A stretch of 38,482 nt of DNA from an uncultured Anaerolineales bacterium. Lineage in GTDB: Bacteria; Chloroflexota; Anaerolineae; Anaerolineales; Villigracilaceae. The stretch covers positions 1 through 38,482 of the forward strand of contig CALLJA010000175.1 in NCBI GenBank assembly GCA_938008865.1, read 5' to 3'. Both the position numbers and the translations under genes were made by a program. Below, piece by piece: positions 14,849 to 25,044 of the stretch. The notes under the pieces were generated by a model, which was given only the letters and a program-made list of their open reading frames with translations, was not told where the DNA came from and did no database searches. Position 1 is the first letter of the stretch. Each line of letters begins with the position of its first letter.

Positions 14849-17665
14849 CTAATAGTTGAACCAATCTACCGAGGAACGTGCTGTGGTGGACACACGTGTC
14901 TGCCACACAATGCCTACACGAGACGGCGTCCATGTGAGCACGTTGGACGACTGGCTGGCGTACACCTTTGACAGCGGAAACCTCGGGCGCATGGCCACAT
15001 ACCAGTTGCTCCATTGCGTGGTGCCCTGAATTTGCATGGATATAAATGCAGACAGCGGCGCGTTCGCAATCATCAAGGATGTCGCTGTCGCTGTGCCTCC
15101 GCCAATACGCTCTCGCCAAATTACCTCCGTTGAGATGAGTTTGTTCGCATCAGCTGAGGTGACGCACACGAGCTCCTCATAGTTATTGTCCGTGCCATCG
15201 TCCAGTCGAATACCTACAGACGTTCCGTGCGCCAGGTGCCCTGGAACGCACCAGGCCTCGTAGAACTTGAGCAGGCTCTTTGTCGACGGGAACACAAGAA
15301 ATGACCTTGCCCCTACTGTGGCTCCAGAGTTGGCCTCGATAGTGCTGTTACCGAAATACAAGTTCGGCGGCGTGATAAATGGAGAGCCCGCCCAGGACGA
15401 GCCTGCGGGGATAGCAGTGCCCTCGAACTGCTCCGTAGGTGTCTGCACAGCAGAGTAGGCGTACATTCGCCATACTGGGTTCATCTGCGTCTCGCCGTTA
15501 GTGAACACGTGGCCAGACGCTTTGAGGTCAACTGTATTGATGTGCCCGCTGCTGTCCGTGGCCACCACTCGGTTCCCGCCAGAAACTGACGACGCGTGCA
15601 TACTGTCAACCATGTCCGCGTTCAGGTTGCTCACTCTCGTGGTGCTGGCTACGCCAAACGGCGGTGTTCCTGTCAAAGCAGAGAAGTACGCTTCGGCTGC
15701 GTTCACGGCCCCACCAACATTGGCGTCGCCGCTCACACCGAGATCCGCACCGACCGTCATGTTTTCGGAGGTCGAGGCGTTCCTGAGAGCAGCATCCCTG
15801 GCAGTAAAGTCTGTGTCTGGCGTTAGCGCGAGAGGCACGTCGTAGTAGCCGATGCCGTCCGTGTCCATACGTACCCTGAGTTCTGGCTTCAGCTCTGCGT
15901 TCTTCCAGAAGTAGACACGCGCCCTGTCCGTCACCCTGGCAGGGGCCGTTAGCACGCGCATGACGCCGAGACTCTCAGTGATCATCCCATCCTGGTTGAT
16001 CATTGACTCCGCAGTCGTGGCTCCAAGTGTGTGTATCTCCAGCCCGTTCTGCTGATCATAGGCAAAGTAGTTGTTGGCGTCCCCGAAGACTACCCCGTAC
16101 GTCTCTTCTTCGTACCTACCCTCAAGCTGCGAGCCCTGCAAGTTGCCGATGTGCACTACACGGTCGAACTGATCCCAAACAGGCCCCTTACGCGCCTCTA
16201 CCGCGATGAACGGGTGAGCTCCGTCAAGAATAATCCACCCACCGCCAGTGCTCGAACCAGAGCCGCCTGGCTGGTACTGCCCGAATGCACCTTCCTTGAC
16301 GCCTGCAGCAAGCGGCCTGGCCTCGCGGAAGTAGGAAGCCGCACCACGCCGCACGCACACCGCGCCTGGCGTAAAAGACTTGGCACCAATAGGGTCTTCG
16401 TTGATGTTCCTGGCCACGGGGTACTGAAACCCATCGGCCACCAGCGTAAAAGTGCCAGAGATACGAAGCCACTCATGTGCGGTGCCTTCGCTCATCTGAA
16501 TAATGTCATCCGTAGAGAATACTGGCGCATCGACTACAATCACGGAGTCAACTGGATCCACGTCGCTGGCTACCTTTGCCCCAATGGAGAGCAGCATCTG
16601 CCCAGACACCGCAGACACCTGGCGCTCAGTGTACACAACTGCGTCAAGACGGCCCCGAGCAAGGATGTTATTGAACTCGGCGTCACCATTGTCAAACAGA
16701 CGCCAGCCGCGAACACCCGCCAGGTAGGTATCACTCTGCCTGTACTGCCAGCCGTGCCTACCATCAAGCAGATCCGCGTTCAGATTCGTGGTTAGGTCTG
16801 TCGAGTCAATCGTAAGGTGCTCGAACCACCCTTCCGCGAGACGAGCATCCACCAAGTCTCCTCGAATGATCAGATCATCGGAGAAGTAGCCGTCCCCCTC
16901 AACCTGCAGCTTGTATCCTGGGGTCAGCGTACCAACACCGACCCGCCCAGTCGCAGTTTGTACCTGGAGCAGCCCGCTGCCCAGAATCAGGCTACCGTCG
17001 TCCGCAGTCTTCAGTAGCGCCGTGGCCATACCAGGATCGCTGGAGGCAACCACCGCGTGCGTGTGGCTTCCGCTTTTGCTATTCCTCGAGCTGATCGACA
17101 AAGTACCAGGCGTCGCCAGGGCGAGAAAGATTTCCTGCTTGTTCTGTAGGCCGACGTCTGGATCCAACTCACCAGTAATCAGCACGTTTTCCAGACCAGC
17201 ACCAGCCCGCACGTACGTACCGAGGCTGACATGCGCTTCGATAGCGGTCTCGCTATCGTGCGTTGTGAACAGATCACTCAGCTCACTGATGTCAACGCCG
17301 TCGATCCTGATGTACGGTGCGACTTCAAGATTACCCGTGAGCGTGCGGCTGCCATCCAGCAGTAGAGCACGAGGGTACACGTCCTGCGGAAACACGGCAT
17401 TCGTGTCCAGTGGCAGGATTGTGTTGGCGGTAGGAGCGCTCGACGCGTGGAACCCGTCCAGGGTATCGGCGTTACCACCACCTCCACCCTCGGACGTCAC
17501 CGTTTCCGCCACCAGGTTGCGCACGTACAGTGAGTCGATCCTGCGCGTCGGAGAGCCAATGTTGTGGGTATCCGTGACATTCGGGATCAGGCTACCCGCA
17601 AAGATGTTGTCCCCCGTCTTCGTGAGGAAATAAACTTTCAGCTCGCTAAGCAGAGTACTTTCCAT
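14849..17665 (-). CDS. Long tail fibre protein
   Basis: 938 aa. It contains several fibre-typical repeats: NADTLDGFHASS (about residue 64), LNADLLDGRHG and NADMVDSMHAS, which are the N-A-D-x-(L/V)-D-G motifs that recur in fibre shafts. GRVGVGTLTPGYKLQVEGDGYF is a shaft element near residue 240. The N-terminus (MESTLLSELKVYFLTKTGDN) could be the docking part, with Thr/Gly/Ser-rich beta structure after it. It follows the tail hub-like protein by one codon, with GGAGG nine bases before the ATG. By position and content it is the main side or tip fibre. No enzymatic motif is seen. Confidence 0.75.
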   Translation of the reverse strand: MESTLLSELKVYFLTKTGDNIFAGSLIPNVTDTHNIGSPTRRIDSLYVRNLVAETVTSEGGGGGNADTLDGFHASSAPTANTILPLDTNAVFPQDVYPRALLLDGSRTLTGNLEVAPYIRIDGVDISELSDLFTTHDSETAIEAHVSLGTYVRAGAGLENVLITGELDPDVGLQNKQEIFLALATPGTLSISSRNSKSGSHTHAVVASSDPGMATALLKTADDGSLILGSGLLQVQTATGRVGVGTLTPGYKLQVEGDGYFSDDLIIRGDLVDARLAEGWFEHLTIDSTDLTTNLNADLLDGRHGWQYRQSDTYLAGVRGWRLFDNGDAEFNNILARGRLDAVVYTERQVSAVSGQMLLSIGAKVASDVDPVDSVIVVDAPVFSTDDIIQMSEGTAHEWLRISGTFTLVADGFQYPVARNINEDPIGAKSFTPGAVCVRRGAASYFREARPLAAGVKEGAFGQYQPGGSGSSTGGGWIILDGAHPFIAVEARKGPVWDQFDRVVHIGNLQGSQLEGRYEEETYGVVFGDANNYFAYDQQNGLEIHTLGATTAESMINQDGMITESLGVMRVLTAPARVTDRARVYFWKNAELKPELRVRMDTDGIGYYDVPLALTPDTDFTARDAALRNASTSENMTVGADLGVSGDANVGGAVNAAEAYFSALTGTPPFGVASTTRVSNLNADMVDSMHASSVSGGNRVVATDSSGHINTVDLKASGHVFTNGETQMNPVWRMYAYSAVQTPTEQFEGTAIPAGSSWAGSPFITPPNLYFGNSTIEANSGATVGARSFLVFPSTKSLLKFYEAWCVPGHLAHGTSVGIRLDDGTDNNYEELVCVTSADANKLISTEVIWRERIGGGTATATSLMIANAPLSAFISMQIQGTTQWSNWYVAMRPRFPLSKVYASQSSNVLTWTPSRVGIVWQTRVSTTARSSVDWFNY

Positions 17666-18802
17666 CTACTTCAACCCTCCGCTGCTCAGGCCCAGTCGCG
17701 CAACCAGTAGATCCATTGTCATGCTCGAATGCCCCAGCTCCACGGACAGCGTCAGCTTGTCCGCATCATAGTCCGTCCTGTTGATAAACCCGATCGCCAA
17801 GTCTTTGCCGACCGTTCCCGTCATTAGCTGCAGGCCCGCGTCATCGAAGTCATCCACCCTCAGCAGTTGCCCAGCCCGCAGCATATACAGCTCGTCCATG
17901 TAACCGTACACGGACTTGGCTTTACCCTGCAGCTCGAACGATGCCTGCTGCTCAGGGTATGCCGCTGTCTTCAGTGCAAGCTCCTGCGCTACTTCTGCGA
18001 TACTGGTGTCAGTCTGTCCCGCATTCAGGGTGCCCTCACGAACGCCGTAAAGAGCCTGGCTGTTCTTGTCTTCGATGTACCCGAGCCAGGTCTGCCCATT
18101 CGTGGGGTGATCGAACACGGTCTGCACTTTGTTATAAACATCCTTCAACGAACTGCTCAGCGAGTAGTCCGAGTTCACGATGTCAATCGTCACTGCCCAG
18201 TCGTACTGACCAGAAGAAGGCTGCTTCTCTGCGAAGTAGTGTGCCCGCCTGTTTTCCCAAAGCGCGAAGTGTGCAGGGATCATTTCGACGGAACCTGCCC
18301 CGTAGGACAAGGCCTTCGTAATGATGTCTACGATCTTCTGTTCACCCATGAACTCGAGATCCTGCGCACCGAGTGGCAGGTCGTTGGGGCTGATGAATGA
18401 GTAGTCCTCTGCCCAGAATGTCGGACTCAGCATGTCAACCGCGTGCATGACCAGGTCACCGACAACGTAGTCTCCAGACGCTGGGAACGTGATCCAGGCC
18501 GATACGTCATTCGCTGCGGTGTAGTACCCTTCCGCCTGCACGGCAACACCCTCATTTGAAAGGGTGCGGTCTTCCACGCGCCCCTCGTACAACCTGCGTC
18601 CCCACTTATCAAACACAACCACATGCGTGTTCGGAAACAGCCTGTACAGCTTCGTCGCTTCCCACCCACGAGCAGGCGCCGTGAAACTACAAGAGGAGAA
18701 TCCACCAGGGAGCTGCGTGCTGAACTTCAGCCCAACGGCCTTCTCTGTTGAGTAAAGAACGGTCTTCTCTGTCTTATCGTAGAACACGGAAACAATCAGC
18801 AT
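17666..18802 (-). CDS. Tail hub / tail-associated protein (putative)
   Basis: 378 aa. The N-terminus (VVFDKWGRRLYEGRVEDRTLSNEGVAVQAEGYYTAAND) is the small beta domain seen in tail hub proteins of siphoviruses and myoviruses (gp27/Tal-like), where F-x-G-x-V-x-x-R comes early. The C-terminus (LRAGQLLRVDDFDD, DLAIGFINRTDYDADKLTLSVEL) matches the G-x-x-(V/L)-x-V-x-D barrel end of the same group. It sits between the distal tail protein and the long fibre, the usual place of the hub that closes the tail tube. AGGAG precedes the ATG. It lacks the peptidase domain that many Tal proteins carry. Confidence 0.6.
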   Translation of the reverse strand: MLIVSVFYDKTEKTVLYSTEKAVGLKFSTQLPGGFSSCSFTAPARGWEATKLYRLFPNTHVVVFDKWGRRLYEGRVEDRTLSNEGVAVQAEGYYTAANDVSAWITFPASGDYVVGDLVMHAVDMLSPTFWAEDYSFISPNDLPLGAQDLEFMGEQKIVDIITKALSYGAGSVEMIPAHFALWENRRAHYFAEKQPSSGQYDWAVTIDIVNSDYSLSSSLKDVYNKVQTVFDHPTNGQTWLGYIEDKNSQALYGVREGTLNAGQTDTSIAEVAQELALKTAAYPEQQASFELQGKAKSVYGYMDELYMLRAGQLLRVDDFDDAGLQLMTGTVGKDLAIGFINRTDYDADKLTLSVELGHSSMTMDLLVARLGLSSGGLK

Positions 18803-18810
18803 GCTCTCTC

Positions 18811-20280
18811 CTAAGCCAGGGTCTTGTACAGCGGAGCGACCCAGGCCCTGACGTAGTACCTGAATGTCGGTGGCTGGAACGAGTACAGATCGTTGAACAG
18901 GAAGTACAGCCGCTGATCCTTCTTCGGGATCAGCCTGATCGGAGCGAACATCCCTTCAAACGTTCCCAGGTTTTTGCTTCCGCTGGATGCGTATACAACC
19001 CCGTTCCACGGATCATCAATCACCAGGCTGCCCCAGGCGCCACTTACCACAGGTAGCTTATTCTGCAGCGCCCTGTACCCTTCTGAAATGGGCAGCAGGT
19101 AGATGTAGTCGATCGAGAACGTGGTTGTTCCTGCCGCTTTTCTGAAACCCCATAAGCTGAGCTTGATGTCTTCTACCGCAGTCAGCTTGCCCTGGAACGG
19201 CGGAAGCACCACAACCCCAAGATCCAGGTAGTTCACAGCAGTCTCTACGGGGGAGACCCAGTCTGTCTGAAAAAAGACATCATCGGTCGATGACGTGAGC
19301 TTCAGCATGTAGTTCATGCTGCTCGCAAAACCGATACCCAGGAATGACACGGCCACGGCCCGATACGCTTTTCCTCCATACACATGCGCGTTCGCAATGT
19401 TCCAGGTAGCGAACTTGGCTGGCGTGACAGACGTGAAATCGAACGACGAATATGTACCACCAGACGCTGCTGCATTGGACACCTGCGTTCTGCCAGCCGA
19501 GGACTCAACAATAGAGTCCTCAATGATGTGCGCGAACTGCGGAGTGCTGGTCAGGCTGTGCCCTACTGCGATCCTGGCAGGCAAGGAGCCGCCGTCAACC
19601 ATGAGCACCTGTAGCTTAGTGATGGCAGGAGCATCGCCTGGCACATCCGCCCCAGAGATACTTACCCAGTTATCGTGCTGTGCGTCAGTGTCATCGTGGC
19701 TGTACACCAGGATCCCACCAGTTACCCGCGTGCCGTTGCCGTTTGACAGAGGCACCTCGATCAGCGACCCGTTGACGGGGGACACGCCGAAAGCATGAGG
19801 CAACACAGTGAGTTCCAGCTTGCAGTCGTACAGAACGCTGCCGTGCACGCCCATGAACTCTGAATTCTGTAAGATGTTCCCAACAGAGAGCACATCGGAC
19901 GGGAGCATAAACTCGCCGTCGACGACCTCGAAGTAAACCTGCTTGTCGTCAGCCTGCTGACTCCAGCGGTACCTAAGTTCTACGCGGTCTGGATCCTCGT
20001 CAATAGAGTGTCGCCTGGCCAGGTCAAGCATCGCCTCGATACGACCAATCTTGTCAACGATGTCCTGCCTGTTGAAGCCGTGAATCTCAAAGGTGATTGT
20101 GATCTTCCTGTTTTCGTAATAGCTGTCAAGCAGACGAGCACCCAGTCCAAACCTGGACGTCGCCCCCCAGATCTGCTCCTTCTTGGGTACTTCGAGCTCG
20201 AAGCCGCCATCAGCTAACCTGAAGGCTTCTCCAAGAAAATCTATCTCGTCACTATTCGTCGCCAGCTGAAGAACAAACAC
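18811..20280 (-). CDS. Distal tail protein (Dit-like, putative)
   Basis: 489 aa, GTG start four bases after AGGAGGT. The GTG overlaps the stop of the tape measure gene by one base (TAGTG). The first 170 residues (RKITITFEIHGFNRQDIVDKIGRIEAML, then VELRYRWSQQ, VYFEVVDGEF, and YDCKLELTVLPHAFG) fit the N-terminal ring domain of siphovirus distal tail proteins. The large beta-rich C-terminal part may be a carbohydrate-binding insertion or extension, since simple Dits are about 250 aa. Its place directly after the tape measure and before the hub supports the call. Sequence alone does not prove it. Confidence 0.65.
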   Translation of the reverse strand: MFVLQLATNSDEIDFLGEAFRLADGGFELEVPKKEQIWGATSRFGLGARLLDSYYENRKITITFEIHGFNRQDIVDKIGRIEAMLDLARRHSIDEDPDRVELRYRWSQQADDKQVYFEVVDGEFMLPSDVLSVGNILQNSEFMGVHGSVLYDCKLELTVLPHAFGVSPVNGSLIEVPLSNGNGTRVTGGILVYSHDDTDAQHDNWVSISGADVPGDAPAITKLQVLMVDGGSLPARIAVGHSLTSTPQFAHIIEDSIVESSAGRTQVSNAAASGGTYSSFDFTSVTPAKFATWNIANAHVYGGKAYRAVAVSFLGIGFASSMNYMLKLTSSTDDVFFQTDWVSPVETAVNYLDLGVVVLPPFQGKLTAVEDIKLSLWGFRKAAGTTTFSIDYIYLLPISEGYRALQNKLPVVSGAWGSLVIDDPWNGVVYASSGSKNLGTFEGMFAPIRLIPKKDQRLYFLFNDLYSFQPPTFRYYVRAWVAPLYKTLA

Positions 20281-23200
20281 TACGACCTCCTGCCATACCG
20301 CATCTGTGAACTCGCCTTCTTCTGCAATCCGCGCTCTACTGCGCGAGCAATATCGTCAATGTCCTTGTCAGAACGTACCGAGCCAACGGTGATGTTGATG
20401 TCCCCGCCACCAAACCCACCCTCGGCGATCATGTCATCTCCGTACAATGACTGGAACAGCGCAGGCAGCTTGGAGAGCGGTGACACAACTTCTGGCTCAG
20501 CACCTTCACCGATCAGCGCATGCAGCGGCTTTGTTACAATACCGCCAGTCGCCAGCGGGTATGGAGTAGCTGGGTTGCCGTCGCGCCCACCAGGGTACGG
20601 CGGGTTCGTGCTAGTAACAGTACCGCCACTGGGTAAACCAGCGCCCACCTGCTGAAACTTGTACTGGAATACGATTGGAGGGATCGCCATCGTACGGAAC
20701 GAGGCAGTCAGCCCGTTTACGAATTGCTCGACGGCAGACACAGCTTTAGGCTGCTCTGTACCCGTAATCTGGGTAGCCAGCCCGTCACCGAGCGTGCCCA
20801 TGTGCGTCTCTGCGGACAAAATCCAGCTCAAGAACGCCGATCCGAACGAGTCAGCTTCCCCCTCTACCTCAGTCCCTGCGCCTTTGGTAGCCTGCGCAAT
20901 TGCATTACTTATCGCAGTAGTCAGGTCAGTGTTCAGGGTCGTGTCTGTTGTTAGGAAACTCCAGTCCAGCTTTCCATTATTATCAAGCTCTTGCTGGAAG
21001 TCCTTCTGGAAGGCCATAGCCATGTCTCTGCCGAGGCCGTTGAGGGGCATGCCGTTCGCGTCAAGAGCAGCCCCAGAGAAGGAGGACAGGAGCGCTTCTG
21101 AGAAGTCGATCTCAGAAGTAGCTGTCGTAAAGCCTTCTTCAACGCCAGCAGCCAGCTCTGCGCCAGCCTCTGTTCCGTTCGTCTTGAACTTAGACGGATC
21201 CATGAGGTAGTCCAGGCCGTGATCCTGGAACCCAGTAAAGAACTCGGAGACGGGCTTGAACGCGTCAGCCATCTCGCCGATCTTGGTTACGACCTCATCG
21301 AACTTGCCCTTGATATCATCCCAGATACCGCGGATTTCAACACCCTTGTCGTAGATTTCACGCATACGCATGACTTCTTTTACGTCTACGACAAACGGGG
21401 CACCATCCGTTAGCAGGTCGGGTGGCTTGAACCCAGGCTTCTCCCCACCAGTAAAGCCCTGGATAAAGATGTCCCAGTCTTCCTTCGCCTGCTTGATCTT
21501 CGCTTGAAACTCGGAAATCTGCTCCTGCATCTCCTTGACAGGGTCAGTGATGCCGTCCGTGTCAATACCGAAACCAGAAAAGTCCGTCTCAGCGAGGTCT
21601 TCGAGCGACCCGCCAATCTTGTCCAGCTTGTCGGCAATCTCAGCGAACAGGTCGAGCTGCTCTACCTGCGCGTCGATGAATGCCTTCTGCCAGTCGAGCT
21701 GACCCTTCAGCTGATCCGACTGATCTTTGAGGGCCTCTTCTTCTTCGTTTAGCGCAGCCAGCTGCTCATCTCTGCCGAGCATAGCCTCACGCATCGCAGC
21801 AGCCTTCTCTTCTGCGGTCAGGGTTTCGTCCTCAGCGATAGCTCGGATGTTCGCGCTGTAGTCCTTCGTGACCTGCTTGCGCTGGTCTTCGATGGCCTTG
21901 ATCGCCTTTTGAATCTTGTTGTACTGGAGCCACAGTCTGATCAATTCCTTCACATCGTCACCGAGCACACCCAAACCGTTCCCGAGGGAGCCCAACAGCT
22001 CTTCGGAAATCTCGCCTGTTTGGTTGAACACGGAGATGAGTTGCGACAATCCGCTGCGGAACTCACGCACGTACTCCTGCAGCAAGCCTTCATCGAGCTG
22101 CCCAGCGCCTACAGCGGTGTTTAGGATCGACTTGATCGTGTTTCCAATTTCAGAGAGAATACCAAAGTCAGCCTCGGCAAAACCTTCGAGGTACGTGCGC
22201 ATGACGTTGGTGCCCCAGTCGTCAATGTTCTTGAGAGGGCCGAGCTCGGGAGGTGAGTGGGACTCGAAGAACCTGGCGATAAAAGCCAGACCCTTCTTTA
22301 CGAAATTTACTACGGCAGTGAAACCACGGGCGATGCCCTTACCCCACGAAGTGATGAGATTTGTGCCCCAGGCTGCGGCCTTGCTGACCAGGTTTGTGAA
22401 AAACTTGGCGATGTCGGCACCGTGCTTTTTCACGATGTTTACAACCAAGACCACAGCGGCGACGACAGCCAGTGCCACGGCAATATACGGCAACAGCGGA
22501 GCAATCGCTGCTCCGATTGCAGTAAAGGCCCCACCCAGGGCGCCACCAAGCGCTACGATAGCGCCTTTGATGGCCACGAAAGCGACTCTGCCCGCCGTCC
22601 CTATGCCACCAAACACTACAGGAGCAACTCGCCCGAGCCAGCCGAATACCTTCACGACGACTCCGCCAAACCCTACGGCGCCCTTCTTGATGAAGTCGAA
22701 TACCTTACCAAGAACAAGCACCGCCCTCGAAGATTTGACCGCGCCAGTGCCTACAGACGCAACAGTTGCTGCCGCCTTCGCCCCTCTCAGACCAGCAAGC
22801 GCCTTGCCAACACCTATGACAGCTTTACCGAACCCGAGGATCGACCCCGCCGTCCTGAAGAAAATGGGTATGATCCCCAGCAAACCCATACCAATAAGCG
22901 AGATTGCGTGGAAAAGGGACGAGAAAATGAATATCAGCGGCGTCAGGGCCACTACCAAAATAGGAATACCTACAGCGAGTAGCTGGATGTTCGGAGGAAG
23001 ACTCCTGAACTTCTCACCAAGCATCTGGATTGCTGGAATGATGTACACAATCAGTTTGTTCAGGACGGGCAGCACAGAATTTCCCATCAGGATGCCGACA
23101 TCTCGGATGTTGTTGTTCAACATCTTCATCTGTGCATCCGTGGATGTAAGGGCCTGGTTATACTCGCGTACCAGCGAGTCTCCGCCAGCCCACTCACCGT

Positions 23201-24995
23201 TCAGGGTGCTAACCATCTCCTGCAACTTCTCGAACTGCTGGGCAGCTGCCGCAGTCTTACCGCCGACCAGCCCGAAGGTGTCCATGTACTTGCGCAGCAT
23301 CTCCGCCCTGTCCTCGTCAACAACAGAGTTCAAGGCAGCAAGCGCGTCCGTAAACGCGAGCAGTGGCTCGTCATTCAGGGTCTTCATAACATCGGCTTCT
23401 GTCGCATACGGCGTGATCGGGTTGTCTTTCCAGTCCCCGTAGTCGCGCTTGAAGCCGATCATCATTTTGGCAAAGTCACCACCCTTAGACAGAGCAGAGG
23501 TGTACCACCGAGAGATACGAGTACCAGCTGCTTCCGCGTTGGTACCAGCAGCGATCACGTAGGACACCATCGCAGCTACGTCACGGGCCTCCAGCTTCAG
23601 CATAGGGCCGATCTGCGCGGCGTTGTTCATACCAGCCACGATCTGCTTCGCGGACGCTGCGGTCTTGTTTTCCAGGAAGTTGATGACGTTGGCCAGGCGC
23701 TCTACGTTTTTTACGCCCGTCTCAGTGTTCAGATCCCAACCAAACGCGTTGGCGATCCTGCCGATGTCCTCAGTAACACTCTCCGCAGTAAGATCCGTGG
23801 CAACCTGCAGACGTTCCATCGTGACCATAAGGCGCACGATAGCATTCTGGTCGTCCACGCCGAGCTGCCCAAGCTGCTCAGCGAAACCCGCCAGCTCCAC
23901 CTGAGAGGACGGAGTGTACTTGGAGATCTCTTTGATCTGGTCAGTCAACCAGGAGATGTCTACCTTCTCGCTGGTGACTTTACGAACGCGAATCATGGCC
24001 GCCTCGAAATCGACGGCGGCCTGGAATCCAGACTTCAGCACAAGGCCCAGAGGGGCGACAACGGAAATAAGCAGAGTCCTCCCAATTTCTTGGAAGCCCT
24101 GCGTGACGTACCTGGTACCGTTGACGACGTCCTTCAGGGAGTAGAACAGGCCAGTGATGACCTTCGTGCCCGACTTCCCGACCTGACTGATGGCCCTATT
24201 CAGATCTTTGTGGGCCCTCTCAGTCTGACGAACAGCATCAGCATACTGCTTCTGTGCCTGCTTCGCTTCGGCAGCCGCCCGCTTCTCTTCGGCAGCTGTA
24301 TCTTTTGCAGCCTTCCTGGCGGCATCCGCTGCCGCTTTTTCAGAGGCACGGGTAATCTTCGCGAGGTCTTCTTTGCCTGCCTTGACTGCCCGTGTGGCTG
24401 CAGTAAACGCCTGTTGCGTCGCCTGTGCTATTTTCTCTTGCCCGAGCCCCATGCTCTGGTACTTCTGCACCAGTCGTTCAAGCGCCTGGTACTCTGCGTT
24501 GAGCTGCGCGGTCATGTTTCCGCGGCGCACTGGCGACTTCTCAGCAGCGATCTTACTGTTTAGCTTGTCGATTGCTGCCAGCTTCGACGCCATCATGCGC
24601 TCAGCCGTTACTGTGGCAGTCTGCTTTTTCTGTATATAGTTGTTGTAGTCAGTCAGCTGATCAGCAAGAGCGACCCGCTGAATTTCCTTAGCCGCAGCCA
24701 GAGCCTGGCTATACCCCTGCGGCAGGCCTTGCTGCAAAAGGGCGGACGCCCGCTTGATCTGCGCATCAACATCCGCAACGACGTTCGGGGCGTTCTGCGT
24801 AAAGGCCTGCTTCGAGGCAAGCGTAGACGCGGATTCCATCGGCTTGAACGTGGCAACCCGTTTAGTGCCCTCACCTAGCCTGTTTAGCGAAGCCGCAAGC
24901 TGCCCTACCGCAGCCTTGCCCTTATTGGCAGCCTGAACAATGGGCTTGGGGTCAGCCTCGAAGCCGACGCTTAGAACTGTCTTGTTTTTTGCCAT
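20280..24995 (-). CDS. Tape measure protein
   Basis: 1571 aa, the longest gene here. Residues about 100-300 are coiled coil rich in Ala, Lys and Glu. Residues about 328-500 match the TP901-type tape-measure core (AAVDFEAAMIRVRKVTSE, ELAGFAEQLGQLG, GMNNAAQIGPML). Hydrophobic helices lie at about 655-900 (LLAVGIPILVVALTPLIFIF, YIAVALAVVAAVVLVV). FESHSPPELGPLKNIDDWG at about 910 is the S-P-P-x-G-P-L motif common in this family. A charged helical tail and a Gly-rich end follow. The protein sets tail length. At about 0.15 nm per residue, the family rule, the tail would be near 235 nm. It follows the chaperone pair, as expected. Confidence 0.93.
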   Translation of the reverse strand: MAKNKTVLSVGFEADPKPIVQAANKGKAAVGQLAASLNRLGEGTKRVATFKPMESASTLASKQAFTQNAPNVVADVDAQIKRASALLQQGLPQGYSQALAAAKEIQRVALADQLTDYNNYIQKKQTATVTAERMMASKLAAIDKLNSKIAAEKSPVRRGNMTAQLNAEYQALERLVQKYQSMGLGQEKIAQATQQAFTAATRAVKAGKEDLAKITRASEKAAADAARKAAKDTAAEEKRAAAEAKQAQKQYADAVRQTERAHKDLNRAISQVGKSGTKVITGLFYSLKDVVNGTRYVTQGFQEIGRTLLISVVAPLGLVLKSGFQAAVDFEAAMIRVRKVTSEKVDISWLTDQIKEISKYTPSSQVELAGFAEQLGQLGVDDQNAIVRLMVTMERLQVATDLTAESVTEDIGRIANAFGWDLNTETGVKNVERLANVINFLENKTAASAKQIVAGMNNAAQIGPMLKLEARDVAAMVSYVIAAGTNAEAAGTRISRWYTSALSKGGDFAKMMIGFKRDYGDWKDNPITPYATEADVMKTLNDEPLLAFTDALAALNSVVDEDRAEMLRKYMDTFGLVGGKTAAAAQQFEKLQEMVSTLNGEWAGGDSLVREYNQALTSTDAQMKMLNNNIRDVGILMGNSVLPVLNKLIVYIIPAIQMLGEKFRSLPPNIQLLAVGIPILVVALTPLIFIFSSLFHAISLIGMGLLGIIPIFFRTAGSILGFGKAVIGVGKALAGLRGAKAAATVASVGTGAVKSSRAVLVLGKVFDFIKKGAVGFGGVVVKVFGWLGRVAPVVFGGIGTAGRVAFVAIKGAIVALGGALGGAFTAIGAAIAPLLPYIAVALAVVAAVVLVVNIVKKHGADIAKFFTNLVSKAAAWGTNLITSWGKGIARGFTAVVNFVKKGLAFIARFFESHSPPELGPLKNIDDWGTNVMRTYLEGFAEADFGILSEIGNTIKSILNTAVGAGQLDEGLLQEYVREFRSGLSQLISVFNQTGEISEELLGSLGNGLGVLGDDVKELIRLWLQYNKIQKAIKAIEDQRKQVTKDYSANIRAIAEDETLTAEEKAAAMREAMLGRDEQLAALNEEEEALKDQSDQLKGQLDWQKAFIDAQVEQLDLFAEIADKLDKIGGSLEDLAETDFSGFGIDTDGITDPVKEMQEQISEFQAKIKQAKEDWDIFIQGFTGGEKPGFKPPDLLTDGAPFVVDVKEVMRMREIYDKGVEIRGIWDDIKGKFDEVVTKIGEMADAFKPVSEFFTGFQDHGLDYLMDPSKFKTNGTEAGAELAAGVEEGFTTATSEIDFSEALLSSFSGAALDANGMPLNGLGRDMAMAFQKDFQQELDNNGKLDWSFLTTDTTLNTDLTTAISNAIAQATKGAGTEVEGEADSFGSAFLSWILSAETHMGTLGDGLATQITGTEQPKAVSAVEQFVNGLTASFRTMAIPPIVFQYKFQQVGAGLPSGGTVTSTNPPYPGGRDGNPATPYPLATGGIVTKPLHALIGEGAEPEVVSPLSKLPALFQSLYGDDMIAEGGFGGGDINITVGSVRSDKDIDDIARAVERGLQKKASSQMRYGRRS

Positions 24996-25044
24996 CCTAC
25001 CCCCGAGTGTTTTGGTTGTTTACCGCTCACCCCAGCCCATCTCA

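Noticed and set aside
21916..23442. A 508-codon open frame on the + strand opposite the tape measure gene
   Set aside because: The composition is the complement of Ala/Gly/Val-rich tape-measure codons (Pro, Thr, Ser rich). There is no ribosome site and no neighbouring + strand genes.
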